NCBI GenBank assembly: GCA_018902755.1
Contig: JAHIQI010000038.1
Coordinates: forward strand, 62,001-126,000
Length of the DNA: 64,000 nucleotides
Direction: 5' to 3'
DNA from: Pseudomonadota bacterium
GTDB lineage: Bacteria; Desulfobacterota; Desulfarculia; Desulfarculales; Desulfarculaceae
In this document: positions 8,745 through 17,900 of the stretch, in pieces
Layout of the letters: each line of letters starts with the position of its first letter
How positions within the stretch are numbered: the first letter of the stretch is position 1
Program-made: the position numbers and the translations under genes
Notes under the pieces: model-generated
Told to the model about the DNA's origin: nothing
What the model saw: only the letters and a program-made list of their open reading frames with translations
Databases searched by the model: none

Positions 8745-10226
8745 TTGTTTAATTACCTATATCTTACCGTGGTGCAAAGCTTGATTATTGTGACCGAGGC
8801 ACGCTCGACCAAAGGGGCCGCCGTATTCGGCCTCAGGCTCTTTCTATTTTTTCTGACCCTATTAGTCCTCTGTTCTCCTTCATTTTCCGCGCAAGCCACC
8901 CAGGCCCCGGAGGCCAGCCCCCTGCGGCTCATCCCCTTGGATTCCGTTGGCCAGCCGGTGGTGTGGTGCTATCACGGACAAGTCCCTGACACCCGTTTGG
9001 TGGTGGTGGACAAGTCCCGCCAGCGGCTAATGGTGCTGCGCTACCTGGGAAAATTGGCCCTGGAGTTCGAGTACCCCTGCGCCTCGGGAGAGAAGCAGGG
9101 GCCCAAAAACTCCGCCCTGGATGAAAAGACTCCCGAGGGGATCTATTTCGTCACCAAGCGTTTCAAGGACAACAAGATAACCGTCTTCGGCGACCGGGCC
9201 CTGCACCTCAACTATCCCAATCCCCAGGACAAGGTCCAGGGGCGCAATGGCGACGGCATCTACATCCACGGCACCAACCGGGACTACAAACCGCGCAGCA
9301 GCAACGGCTGTCTGGTCATGGCCAACCATGACCTTGCCCTGGTGGAGCCGCTGGTCAATGAGCAGTTCACCCCGGTGATCGTGGTGGAGCGCCTGGCCTT
9401 GCCCAGCCCCGCCTTGCAGGCGGCGGCTTGCGAGTACCTGCGCACCGTTAACCTCGACTCCCTGAGCCAGACCTCGGCCCACCAGCCCAACGGCCTGGAA
9501 TTGCTGCGGCCCACCACGGCCAAGCGGGAGTTGTCCGGGCTGGCGGCCAAGTTTGAGCAGTTGGGCTCGGGCGTAAAGGTGCAAAACAAGGGACTGGCCC
9601 TGTTCGGCAGCGGCAGCCAGTGGGTGCTGTTGGCCGCTCAGGAGATGGAAGGTCCCGGCAACAAGAAAGTCCTTCTGACCCGGCGCTTTTACCTTTCCGG
9701 CCAGGAGCCGGCGGTCTTCAAGCTGGTGCAGTCCCAGTGGGTGCTCCCGGATTTGGCGCACGCCCGCCTGCTGGCTTCTTGGGCCACCCAAAAGACCGCA
9801 GCCCTGACACCGGCCGCTCCCAAGCCAATAAGCAAGAAAGCGGCGGTCCCGGACCAGGTCGAGACGATCAAGCAAATGCTGGCAGCCTGGACCTCGGCCT
9901 GGCAAAACAAGCAACTGGACCAATACATGGGCTTCTATGCCCGCGACTTCCGCGGCTCGGGCAAGAACCGGCGTCAGTGGCAAAAGCACAAGAGCTATCT
10001 CAACCGCACCTACAAGAAAATCACGGTTCGCCTGGAGGACGTGAAAATCAGGGTGAGCGGCAAGCGCGCCCAGGTCAGCTTTGTCCAGCACTACAGCTCG
10101 GACTGGCACAGCGACCTGGGTCTCAAGCACTTGCAACTGGTGTTCAGGGACGGGCGCTGGCTCATCCGCTCCGAAACCTGGCGAAAGATGCTGTCACCCC
10201 GCCCCGGACCCAGGCGCGATTCTTGA
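8745..10226 (+). CDS. L,D-transpeptidase (YkuD) with C-terminal NTF2-like domain
   Basis: Exported cell-wall enzyme. Signal peptide FGLRLFLFFLTLLVL...SFSAQA. A YkuD domain lies at about 85-205 with HGTNRDYKPRSSNGCLVM, matching the conserved His...S-x-G-C pattern with catalytic Cys near 189. A C-terminal region of about 110 residues (from IKQMLAAWTSAW) looks like the NTF2/SnoaL-type domain often fused to these enzymes in deltaproteobacteria. The start is uncertain: TTG 8745 and GTG 8769/8772 are in frame, none has a clear ribosome site, and the signal peptide begins further on. Crosslinking of peptidoglycan or lipoprotein attachment is inferred from the family. Confidence 0.82.
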   Translation: MFNYLYLTVVQSLIIVTEARSTKGAAVFGLRLFLFFLTLLVLCSPSFSAQATQAPEASPLRLIPLDSVGQPVVWCYHGQVPDTRLVVVDKSRQRLMVLRYLGKLALEFEYPCASGEKQGPKNSALDEKTPEGIYFVTKRFKDNKITVFGDRALHLNYPNPQDKVQGRNGDGIYIHGTNRDYKPRSSNGCLVMANHDLALVEPLVNEQFTPVIVVERLALPSPALQAAACEYLRTVNLDSLSQTSAHQPNGLELLRPTTAKRELSGLAAKFEQLGSGVKVQNKGLALFGSGSQWVLLAAQEMEGPGNKKVLLTRRFYLSGQEPAVFKLVQSQWVLPDLAHARLLASWATQKTAALTPAAPKPISKKAAVPDQVETIKQMLAAWTSAWQNKQLDQYMGFYARDFRGSGKNRRQWQKHKSYLNRTYKKITVRLEDVKIRVSGKRAQVSFVQHYSSDWHSDLGLKHLQLVFRDGRWLIRSETWRKMLSPRPGPRRDS

Positions 10227-10297
10227 CCCTCTCTTGCCTCGGCATCAGCGAAACTATAGGATAGGCATTAACCAATCACTCTGAAAAAGGGGGTAAA

Positions 10298-11125
10298 TTG
10301 GCCCGGCAGAAAATCGATGTACTGCTGGTGCGCAAGGACGCCCCGGTGCAAACCATGCGTTTAGGCCCCTGGCTTTTATATATTTTTATTCTCCTGATGA
10401 CCCTCACCCTGGCCGCCCTGGGCGGGGGAGGGTATCTGCTTTACCAGCAGAACCAGGCCCTGAGCGAAATAGTCAGGGACAACAAGCGCCTTAGACTGTC
10501 GGCCCAGAACCTGGAAACCATCGTGCGCGGCCTGCAGGACCGGGCCTTTTTGGCCAACATGACCGGCGACGGCCCCCCTCTACCGCCTCCGCCGCCCCCC
10601 AGGCATATGCCCGTTCCGCCTCCCCCGGCCCCCGTGGCCAAGCCGACCCAGGCTCCCCCGGAACAGACGGCGGACAACGACGCCAAGGCCAAGGAGAACG
10701 GCGAAGCCTCCACTCCCCAGGAGGCCCAGGCGGTGGAGCCCTGGCCCACCAGCGCCGACTGGGTGGATGTGCGCAAGGTTAAGCTCACCAAGTCCGGGCG
10801 GGATCTTCTTGTCTATTTCGACATCGCCAACAAACGAGACTACAAGCACCCGGCCCAAGGCTACGCCACCGTGCTTTTGCGCAGCGAACGTAAGGGCGCG
10901 CCCTGGGTCGAGGCCTGGCCGCCCACCCGCCTGACCCCCCTGGGCAGGCCGGAGGACCCCAAAAAGGGCGCCCACTTCGCGGTGCAGCGCTTCAAACGCT
11001 TCAGGGCACGCTTCGTCCTGGTGGACAAGGACGTGGAAGCCGTGGAGTTTTTGATCTTCAACGAGCAGGGCGAGCTCGCCCTGTTGATGCGTGAAGAGGC
11101 GGGCTCCAAAAAGTCCAACAACTAG
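10298..11125 (+). CDS. Single-pass membrane protein with proline-rich region, unknown function
   Basis: 275 aa from a TTG start with AAAAAGGGGG just upstream. A short basic N-terminus, one transmembrane helix (about 25-45), a short coiled-coil-like stretch (NQALSEIVRDNKRLRLSAQNLE), a Pro-rich linker (about 93-125), then a soluble domain of about 120 residues. The N-terminal layout resembles bactofilin-linked M23 peptidases, but no peptidase motif (HxxxD...HxH) is present. The bactofilin gene follows 18 bp later. A role in envelope or cell shape is inference from that neighbour. Confidence 0.7.
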   Translation: MARQKIDVLLVRKDAPVQTMRLGPWLLYIFILLMTLTLAALGGGGYLLYQQNQALSEIVRDNKRLRLSAQNLETIVRGLQDRAFLANMTGDGPPLPPPPPPRHMPVPPPPAPVAKPTQAPPEQTADNDAKAKENGEASTPQEAQAVEPWPTSADWVDVRKVKLTKSGRDLLVYFDIANKRDYKHPAQGYATVLLRSERKGAPWVEAWPPTRLTPLGRPEDPKKGAHFAVQRFKRFRARFVLVDKDVEAVEFLIFNEQGELALLMREEAGSKKSNN

Positions 11126-11143
11126 CCGAGGAAAGCCAAGACC

Positions 11144-11467
11144 TTGTCCGCCAACCAGTTGACCATACTAGCCGCCGGCACCATCGTGCGCGGCGACGTC
11201 TTCGCTCAGGACACCCTGGTGGTGGAGGGCGGGGTGCAGGGCAACGTGGTGGCCCACCGGGTGGTGGTAAAGGGAACCGGGTGGATTCAGGGCACCTTGA
11301 CCTGCCGTTCCCTGTCCATAGAACTGGGCGGCGTGGTCGACGCCGAGGTGGAGGTGGTGGAGACCGGGATGCTCATGAAACCGGCCCAGGCCCGCAACTC
11401 GGCCCTGCCCAACAACGGTGGCAAGGCCCTGCTGGAGCAAACTCCGGCCACGGAGGACGAGGCATAG
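11144..11467 (+). CDS. Bactofilin (polymer-forming cytoskeletal protein)
   Basis: 107 aa. One beta-helical bactofilin domain with the typical pattern of short hydrophobic turns separated by Gly: IVRGDVFAQDTLVVEGGVQGNV... then WIQGTLTCRSLSIELGGVVDAEVE. The flexible tail is polar. TTG start with GAGGA upstream. Bactofilins polymerise without nucleotide and scaffold cell-wall enzymes. The preceding membrane protein and the L,D-transpeptidase further upstream fit that use. Confidence 0.85.
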   Translation: MSANQLTILAAGTIVRGDVFAQDTLVVEGGVQGNVVAHRVVVKGTGWIQGTLTCRSLSIELGGVVDAEVEVVETGMLMKPAQARNSALPNNGGKALLEQTPATEDEA

Positions 11468-11469
11468 CC

Positions 11470-11829
11470 GTGTTGCACAAGAACGCGGATGAGCTGAAAG
11501 TATTCACGGCTTCCGATGGATGCCGCCTGGCCGAGGTCATCCACCCGGCCAACGATTCCACCGACCCGGGCGTAAGCCTTTCGCGGGCCTGGCTGCCCCC
11601 CGGCGGGGCCACCAAGCCCCACCACCTGGATTTTCTGGAGATTTATTACGTGCTGCGGGGCAGGGGAGTGTTCCACCTGGACGGCGAGTCCCAAGAGGTG
11701 GGGCCCGATTCCTGCGTGTACCTCCCGCCCGGCTCACGACAGTGGCTGCAAAACACCGGCTCCGAGGACCTGGTGTTTCTGTGCGTTTGTCATCCGGCCT
11801 GGAGGGCCGAGGGCGACCATCTCGCCTGA
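11470..11829 (+). CDS. Cupin-domain protein
   Basis: 119 aa, GTG start three bases after the bactofilin stop with GAGG seven bases upstream. Single cupin barrel: first motif PGGATKPHHLDFLEIYYVLRGRG holds the usual His-His and Glu; second motif has LPPGSRQWLQN, in which the common His is Gln. Small stand-alone cupins bind a metal or sugar-like ligand. No specific substrate can be assigned. Confidence 0.8.
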   Translation: MLHKNADELKVFTASDGCRLAEVIHPANDSTDPGVSLSRAWLPPGGATKPHHLDFLEIYYVLRGRGVFHLDGESQEVGPDSCVYLPPGSRQWLQNTGSEDLVFLCVCHPAWRAEGDHLA

Positions 11830-11865
11830 CCCCCTCCGGCGCGGTTTTCAACAAAGGGGATAATC

Positions 11866-12348
11866 ATGCCCAACGTATTGATCGTATATTTTTCCCACGG
11901 CGGCAACACCCGCAAGATGGCCGAGGCCCTGGCGGCCAGCGTCAAGGCAGGCGGCTGCGAGGTCAGCCTGAAAAAGGTGGAAAACGCCACCAATGACGAC
12001 CTCAGGGCGGCGGACGGGGTGCTTTTGGGCGCTCCCTGCTATTTCGGCTCCATGGCCAACCCCATGAAGAAGTTCATCGACGAATCCATCGCCCTGTTCG
12101 GCAAGGGCGAGTTGGAAGGCAAGCCCGCCGGGGCTTTCGCCTCCACCGGCGGCATCGGCGGCGGCGGCGAGTTGACCCTCCTATCCATGCTGCAAGGCCT
12201 GTTGATACACGGCATGGTGGTGCGGGGCCTGCGCAAGGGCGGCCACTTCGGACCCTTGGCCATCGGCGAGCCGGACCAGCGGGTCATGGACGAGTGCGCG
12301 GTATATGGGGCCCAGTTCGCCGCCCTGGTGAACAAGCTGGCCGCCTAA
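11866..12348 (+). CDS. Flavodoxin-fold protein (FMN-binding, WrbA-like)
   Basis: 160 aa. The N-terminal YFSHGGNTRKMAEAL is the phosphate-binding loop of flavodoxins. GAPCYFGSMANPMKKFID and ASTGGIGGGGELT correspond to the FMN ring loops of the NAD(P)H:quinone oxidoreductase (WrbA) branch. AAGGGG lies upstream of the ATG. Likely an electron-transfer or quinone-reducing flavoprotein. The partner is unknown. Confidence 0.82.
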   Translation: MPNVLIVYFSHGGNTRKMAEALAASVKAGGCEVSLKKVENATNDDLRAADGVLLGAPCYFGSMANPMKKFIDESIALFGKGELEGKPAGAFASTGGIGGGGELTLLSMLQGLLIHGMVVRGLRKGGHFGPLAIGEPDQRVMDECAVYGAQFAALVNKLAA

Positions 12349-12351
12349 ATT

Positions 12352-13452
12352 TTGGGCGCGGCAAAAGCAGGGCTCTGCCTGCTGGCCGGGGGGCTGGCCG
12401 GGGCGGAGCCCCACCAGGGCCAAGCGGCGGTGCTGGTCCGTGAGGGCAGGGTGGCCGCCCTGGGCGACGAGGCCTTGGCCAAGGCCGACGAGGTGCGCGA
12501 GCTAAAGGGCCTGTGGCTCTCTCCCGCACCCCTGGACGCCCACGTGCACCTGTACCTGGGTCCTGGGCCGGAGCAGGCCATGCAAGCCTGGCGGGAGGCC
12601 GGGGTGGCCGCCATACGCGACCTGGGGCACAAGCCTCAGCACGCCACCCCCCGGGACGATGGCGGCCCGCCGCTGTTGCGCACCGCCTGCGTGGGCCTGG
12701 GAGCCACCGGCGAGGCGGCCTATTGGCTGGCCGCGCCCATGAGCGGGGCTCAGGCCTTTGCCCAGGCCGCCCGGGAGCAGGCCCGCCGGGGCGCGTCGGT
12801 GATCAAGCTGTTCGCCTCGGGCCTGCTGGACTTCGAGCACGCCGGCGAGGTGTGCCACCCCCAGGCCCTCACCAACGAGGAGGTGGCCGCGGCGGTGCAG
12901 GAGGCCCACGCCGCGGGCCTGCCGGTGTCGGTGCACGCCAACGGCGAAAGGGCGGTCAGCCAGGCCCTGGCCCAGGGAGTGGACGGCATCGAGCACGGCT
13001 ACTTTCCGGGCTCGCGCTGCCTAATGAGTATGGCCCAAAAGGGGGTGTGGTGGACCCCGACCCTGGCGGCGGTCGAGGCCCACCTGACCGCCCCCCAGGG
13101 ACGCCACGACCAAGCCACCCTGGCAGCCCTGACCGAGATCGTGCGTCTGCAAAAGGCCCAGATAAAGCTGGGGGAGGAGCTGGGGGTCAACCTGGTGTTG
13201 GGCAGCGACGCGGGCTCCTACAACCTGCCCCACGGCGAGGCGGTGTTTAGGGAGATGGCCTCCTGGCTGGAGGCGGGGGTGAGCCCGGCCACGGTGTTCG
13301 AGGCGGCCACCAAACGGGCGGCGCGATCCATGGGCCTGGCCGGGGAGCTGGGGGAGATAGCGGTGGGGGCAAGGGCCTGGTTATTGGCCACCGAGGAAGA
13401 TCCGCGCCGCGATCCCCTGCAATGGCAACGGCCCGCCTGGCGAAGCTTCTAG
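12352..13452 (+). CDS. Metal-dependent amidohydrolase (imidazolonepropionase/prolidase-like)
   Basis: 366 aa, TTG start right after the flavodoxin stop. Amidohydrolase barrel with metal ligands visible: DAHVHLYLGP, the strand-4 Lys in VIKLFASGLLD, HANGERA and IEHGYF His residues, and VLGSDAGSYN with the catalytic Asp. C-terminal NPxG-type loop FEAATKRAARSMGLAGELGEI. Substrate not assignable: related enzymes cleave cyclic amides, dipeptides or carbamates. Its stop is 3 bp from that of the convergent gene. Confidence 0.8.
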   Translation: MGAAKAGLCLLAGGLAGAEPHQGQAAVLVREGRVAALGDEALAKADEVRELKGLWLSPAPLDAHVHLYLGPGPEQAMQAWREAGVAAIRDLGHKPQHATPRDDGGPPLLRTACVGLGATGEAAYWLAAPMSGAQAFAQAAREQARRGASVIKLFASGLLDFEHAGEVCHPQALTNEEVAAAVQEAHAAGLPVSVHANGERAVSQALAQGVDGIEHGYFPGSRCLMSMAQKGVWWTPTLAAVEAHLTAPQGRHDQATLAALTEIVRLQKAQIKLGEELGVNLVLGSDAGSYNLPHGEAVFREMASWLEAGVSPATVFEAATKRAARSMGLAGELGEIAVGARAWLLATEEDPRRDPLQWQRPAWRSF

Positions 13453-13455
13453 GGA

Positions 13456-14094
13456 CTAGCCCAGGACGCTGCGCAGGCGGCCGGGATAATAGAATACGTA
13501 TTCCTTGGACAGGATGCGGTAGCGGCGGGCCGCGTAATCGTGCAGGGCGGCGTAAAACTCCTGCAGGTTGCTCAAGGGAGCCACCATGCGGGCGAACTGA
13601 TGGGGGTCTCCGGCGTCTTGGTTGACCGGCGGAATGAAACGGCCCTCGCCGCCCCGCCAGCGGAAGCCCAGGGTTTTGGATAGCTGGTCCACGTCCTGGT
13701 ACACCCGCCGTATCAGGTCGGTGCGCAGGATGGCCGAGGGTGCTGCGACCAGGGCCTCCAAGAGGCAGGCCAGGTAACAGATTTTCTCCTGGGAGGCGGC
13801 GTCGTCCCGGTGGCGCAATAGGCCCAGAGCGGTATCCTGCAACCCGCCCTCCAGGGCGAAGTGGGGGGGCATGCGGCCCGAGGGGTCCTGACCGGCTTGC
13901 AGGCACTCCTCCCGGTACTCCTCGTAGGCCGCCGCCGAGCCCACGTGCACCTGGATGATGCGCCCGGTGCGCCAGGGCCCCCAGCGCAAGCGCATGGGCG
14001 CATCGGTTATCACATGCTCTCGGCCTTCACCGCCGGGAAAAGGAATCACGCGATCCACACTGCAACCTTTGGCCAAGGGAAGTTTCGCCCCCAT
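13456..14094 (-). CDS. Conserved hypothetical protein, 212 aa
   Basis: Soluble, no signal peptide or membrane segment. It is rich in aromatic and charged residues in its C-terminal half (ending YYPGRLRSVLG), with a helical middle part (KICYLACLLEALVAAPS). I recognise no family. ATG 14094 has GAGG six bases upstream, and its start codon overlaps that of the divergent transglycosylase gene. A longer in-frame reading to 14325 lies inside that gene and is not used. Confidence 0.65.
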   Translation of the reverse strand: MGAKLPLAKGCSVDRVIPFPGGEGREHVITDAPMRLRWGPWRTGRIIQVHVGSAAAYEEYREECLQAGQDPSGRMPPHFALEGGLQDTALGLLRHRDDAASQEKICYLACLLEALVAAPSAILRTDLIRRVYQDVDQLSKTLGFRWRGGEGRFIPPVNQDAGDPHQFARMVAPLSNLQEFYAALHDYAARRYRILSKEYVFYYPGRLRSVLG

Positions 14095-14992
14095 GATGAG
14101 CCTCAAGACTAACAGATGGCGCTTGGCCAGGGAAGCCCTGGGCGCGGGCCTGGCCCTGTGCATGCTTTGGTCCCTCTTGCTGGCCGCCGGGCCTGCCCAG
14201 GCCAAGGGCCAGGACGTCTTCGCGCCCCTCAGGGCGGAGATGATTCGCCAGGGCATGGACCCCAAACAGGTGGACGCCCTGCTGGGCGACAAGAGGGTGC
14301 GCTTCGAAAGCCGCCTCATGGCCATACTGCTGGCCCCCTCGGAGCGCAGCCTAAACTACGGCCAATTCCTGCAACCCAAGACCATCAAGGCGGGCAATGC
14401 CTTTATGGCCCAAAACGCAGCCACCCTGGCCGAGGCCCAAAAGCAGAGCGGGGTGGACCCCACGGTGGTGGTGGCCATCCTCAGCGTGGAGAGCCGCCTG
14501 GGGCAATACACGGGCAACTGCTCGGTGTTCAACGTGCTGGCCTCCCAGGCGGTGCTGGACACTCCGCAGGCCCAGAAGCTGTTGGCCAAGCAATGGCCCG
14601 GCAAACAAAAGGCCGAACTGACCAGCGCCAAAACCAAGAAGCGCTTCCAGCGCCGGGCGGTTTGGGCCCGCCAAGAGATGGGCTCCCTGATGCGCCTGGC
14701 CCAAAAGGAAGGGCGTTCGCCCCTGGACTACAAGGGCTCCCTGGCCGGGGCCCTGGGCATGGCCCAGTTCGTGCCCACCTCGGTGCTGATTTGGGGCAAG
14801 GACGCCGACGGCGACGGCCAGATCAACCTTACCCATCCCGATGACGCCATCCACAGCGTGGCCAACTACCTTAAGGCCCACGGCTGGCGTCCCGGCCTGA
14901 GCAAAAAGGCCCAAATCAAGGTGGTGCTCACCTACAACAACTCCAAGCCCTACGCCAAGACGGTGTTGGGCCTGGCCGAAAGACTGCGGTGA
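14093..14992 (+). CDS. Lytic murein transglycosylase, MltB/SLT_2-like
   Basis: 299 aa. Signal peptide to about residue 37. SLT_2 fold with catalytic Glu in VVAILSVESRLGQYTG (about 133) and GALGMAQFVPTSV, both hallmarks of MltB-type enzymes, which cleave the MurNAc-GlcNAc bond to form anhydro-MurNAc. Two adjacent ATGs (14093, 14096) follow GGGAAG. Its stop overlaps the start of the AddB-like gene (GTGA), an odd partnership of wall enzyme and DNA repair. Confidence 0.85.
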   Translation: MMSLKTNRWRLAREALGAGLALCMLWSLLLAAGPAQAKGQDVFAPLRAEMIRQGMDPKQVDALLGDKRVRFESRLMAILLAPSERSLNYGQFLQPKTIKAGNAFMAQNAATLAEAQKQSGVDPTVVVAILSVESRLGQYTGNCSVFNVLASQAVLDTPQAQKLLAKQWPGKQKAELTSAKTKKRFQRRAVWARQEMGSLMRLAQKEGRSPLDYKGSLAGALGMAQFVPTSVLIWGKDADGDGQINLTHPDDAIHSVANYLKAHGWRPGLSKKAQIKVVLTYNNSKPYAKTVLGLAERLR

Positions 14993-17900
14993 GCTTACGC
15001 CCCGCCCAGGTCTGGCCAGGGGGCCAGGCGTTGGAGCAGGCCTTCAGCCTGAGCGCCGCGTCCGCGCCTGGAGGCCTCTTGCTAGGCGGGGGAGGGCACT
15101 ACACCTTCCAGGGTAAGAACGCCCTGCTGCCCCTGCTTTGGTCCCAGCTCCCGCCCTCGGCGCTCCGGGGCAAGCCTCTGGCCGAGCTGGCCGGTCCGGT
15201 CCTGGTGCAAAAGCTGTTGGAGTCCCTGGGCCGGGAGCAGGCGGCGCTGGCCGGCATCTCTAGGGGCCGCCGCTTCCCCCATCGCCTGTGGCGGCTGCTG
15301 GTAGGGCTCAAGGCAGCGCGGCTCAATCCCCAAGACATAGCCTCCTTGCCGGGGCCGGGCGGCCAACGACGCGCCGCCCTGGCCGGTCTGCTGGCCGCCT
15401 ACACCGGCGAGTTGGCCCAGCGGGGCTTAGCCGACGAGGCCGACCAGTTGGCCGCCGTGGAGGCTCACCTTATGAACGGCGGCGCCTTCCCCTTGCTGCA
15501 AGGCTGGCAATCCCTGGAAGTGCGCGAGGCCCTTTGGCTGCGCCCGGCGGAGCTGCGCCTGCTCTTCGCCTTGTCCCAGGCCCTGCCGGTGCGGGTGCGC
15601 TTCGCTCTCGCCCCGGCGGTGGGCTCCGAGCAGGAGGTGTTCCGCCTGTTGGAGGCCACGGCCAAGGCTCTGGAGGAGCATGGCGGCAACCTGGAGGTGG
15701 AGTGGGCCGACCTGGAAGAGGAGGGCGGCCCCCTGGCTCCCCTGGCCTTGGGCACCTGGGACGGTGCCCAGAACACGCCAGCGGCTGACGGCGCGGCCCT
15801 GGAGCTGGTGCGGGCCGCCGGGCGCTACGCCGAGGTGGAGGCCCTGGTGGGCCGGGCGCGGGACCTGGTGGACCAGGGCACTCCTCCCCACGAGATCGTC
15901 CTGGTCTTCCCTGAGCTGAGCCTGTACGGCCAGATGGCCGCCGACGTGGCCGCCCGTCTGGGCCTGCCTCTGTCCTTTCGCCGCAGCGAGCCCCTGGGCG
16001 GCACCCCCTTGGTGCAGGCTATCCTGGAACTGCTTTCCCTGCCCCAGATGGGCTACTCACGGGTGGAGTTGGCGCGGGTGTGGGATTCGCCCTACCTGGG
16101 CGCGGCCCTGGCCCACCACCTCCAGACGCCCCATCCCCAGGACGCCGCCCGCCGTTTGGCCCAGGCCTATTATGTGGACGCACGGGAGACCCCGGCGCGC
16201 GAGTGGCTGAACCAGGCGGCGGACCAGGCCGAGGGGAGCAAGGCCCAGGCCTGTCGGGATTTGGCCTCGGCCTGCGGGGCGCTCACCGATTGGCTGGCCC
16301 CCCTGGATCAGGCCCAGGGCTTGGCCGAATACTGTGGCCGGGTGGAGCGCCTCCTGGAGTCACTACGCCCCACCCCGAACCTGGGCGCGGGGGCGGGGCC
16401 CGGCCGCTGGGCGGCCTTGGCCTTGGCCCGCGACCTGGCAGCCTGGGAAGGGCTGACCCAGGCGGTGCGCGGCCTGGGCCGGGCGGCGGAGCAGGTGGGC
16501 GCGGACATGCCCCTAAGTCCGGGGCGGCTGTTGGCCCTGTTGGGCCAAGCCCTGGAGCAACAGGACGCGGGCGCGGGCATGGGCGCGAGGGGCGGGGTGC
16601 GGGTGCTGCGCCTGGAAGACACCCAGGGGCTCTGCCCTGCCTATGCCTTGGCCGGCGGCCTGAACCGGGAGGAGTTCCCGTCCCGCCCGGTGGACCTGCG
16701 CCTACTGGACAGCGCCGAGCGCCTGGCCCTGGGCCGCAAGGCCGGGCTGCCGGTGTGGCGCACCGAGGAGGAGGAGTACGGCGGCCAGGTGCTGCGCCTG
16801 CTGCTGCTGTTGGCCTCGGCCCGTCAGGGAGCGTCGCTTTCCTGCTGCGCCGCCGATCTTGACGGCTCCCCGCGCAACCCCAGCCTTTTACTGGAACAGA
16901 TGGCCCGGCGTCTGGGGCGCGAGGCCGAGCTGAAGGCACCGCCGGGCAGCGTGTTCGGCGACGTGCCGCCGGTGAACCAGTGCCGCGATGCCCGCAGCTT
17001 GTGGAGCGCCCTGGCCCGCGATTTGCTGCGCCCCCGTTATGGCAAAGCGCCGGAGGACGGAGCAGCCCCGGCAGTGCTGCACGCCCTGGCCAAGGAGCAT
17101 GCCGTGGCCCAGGCCTGGCGGTCCTTGGCCGCGCGGGCGCGGGTGGAGGAGCACCGCCTGCGTTTGGAGGCCCTGCCTCCCGAGGCTCGCCTGACCCAAG
17201 GCGGCCCCTACGACGGTCTGGTGCTCGCAGGCCCGGCCCAAGAGTTCCTGGCCTCGCTCCTGGACGACCCCGAGCGGCGCAAGCTCTCCCCCAGCGCCCT
17301 GGAAACCTACGTGGCCTGCCCCATGCAGTGGTTCCTTGCGCGGATGCTGGGGCTCAAGGAACCGAGCGAGCCCGGCTGGGACCTGGAGCGCTCGGAAGAG
17401 GGCACCTGGGTGCACGAGACCATGAAGCGCTTCTTTGCGCCTGGGGAATTCGATCCAGCCTGGGACGAGGCCGCTCAAGGCGAGCGCCTGGCCCGCTGCC
17501 TGGCCCAGGCCATGGAAAAGCTGCCCGGCCACGGCCTGGTGCAGCAGGCCCGGCAAGGGGTGCTGGCCCACACCCTGGCCACGGTGGTGGCTCGGGAAAT
17601 GGAGGCCATGGGCGGGTTGCGGCCCTCCCAGGTGGAGGCCGAGTTCGGCGGCAAGGACTCCGAGGCCCCGCCCTTGGAGGTGCCCCTGGAACAAGGACAA
17701 CCTTTGCGCCTCACCGGCCGTCTGGACCGCCTGGACCAGGGGCAGGGCGCGCTTCGGGTGGTGGACTACAAACACGCCTCGCAAAAGGAAAAGATAAGCG
17801 GCCCGCTGAAGGAAACAGAGCTGGGTGTCACCGCCTTCCAGATGCCGGTTTATCTGGCAGCCGCCCGCGAGCTGTGGGGCAAGGCGGATGACGCTCTGAG

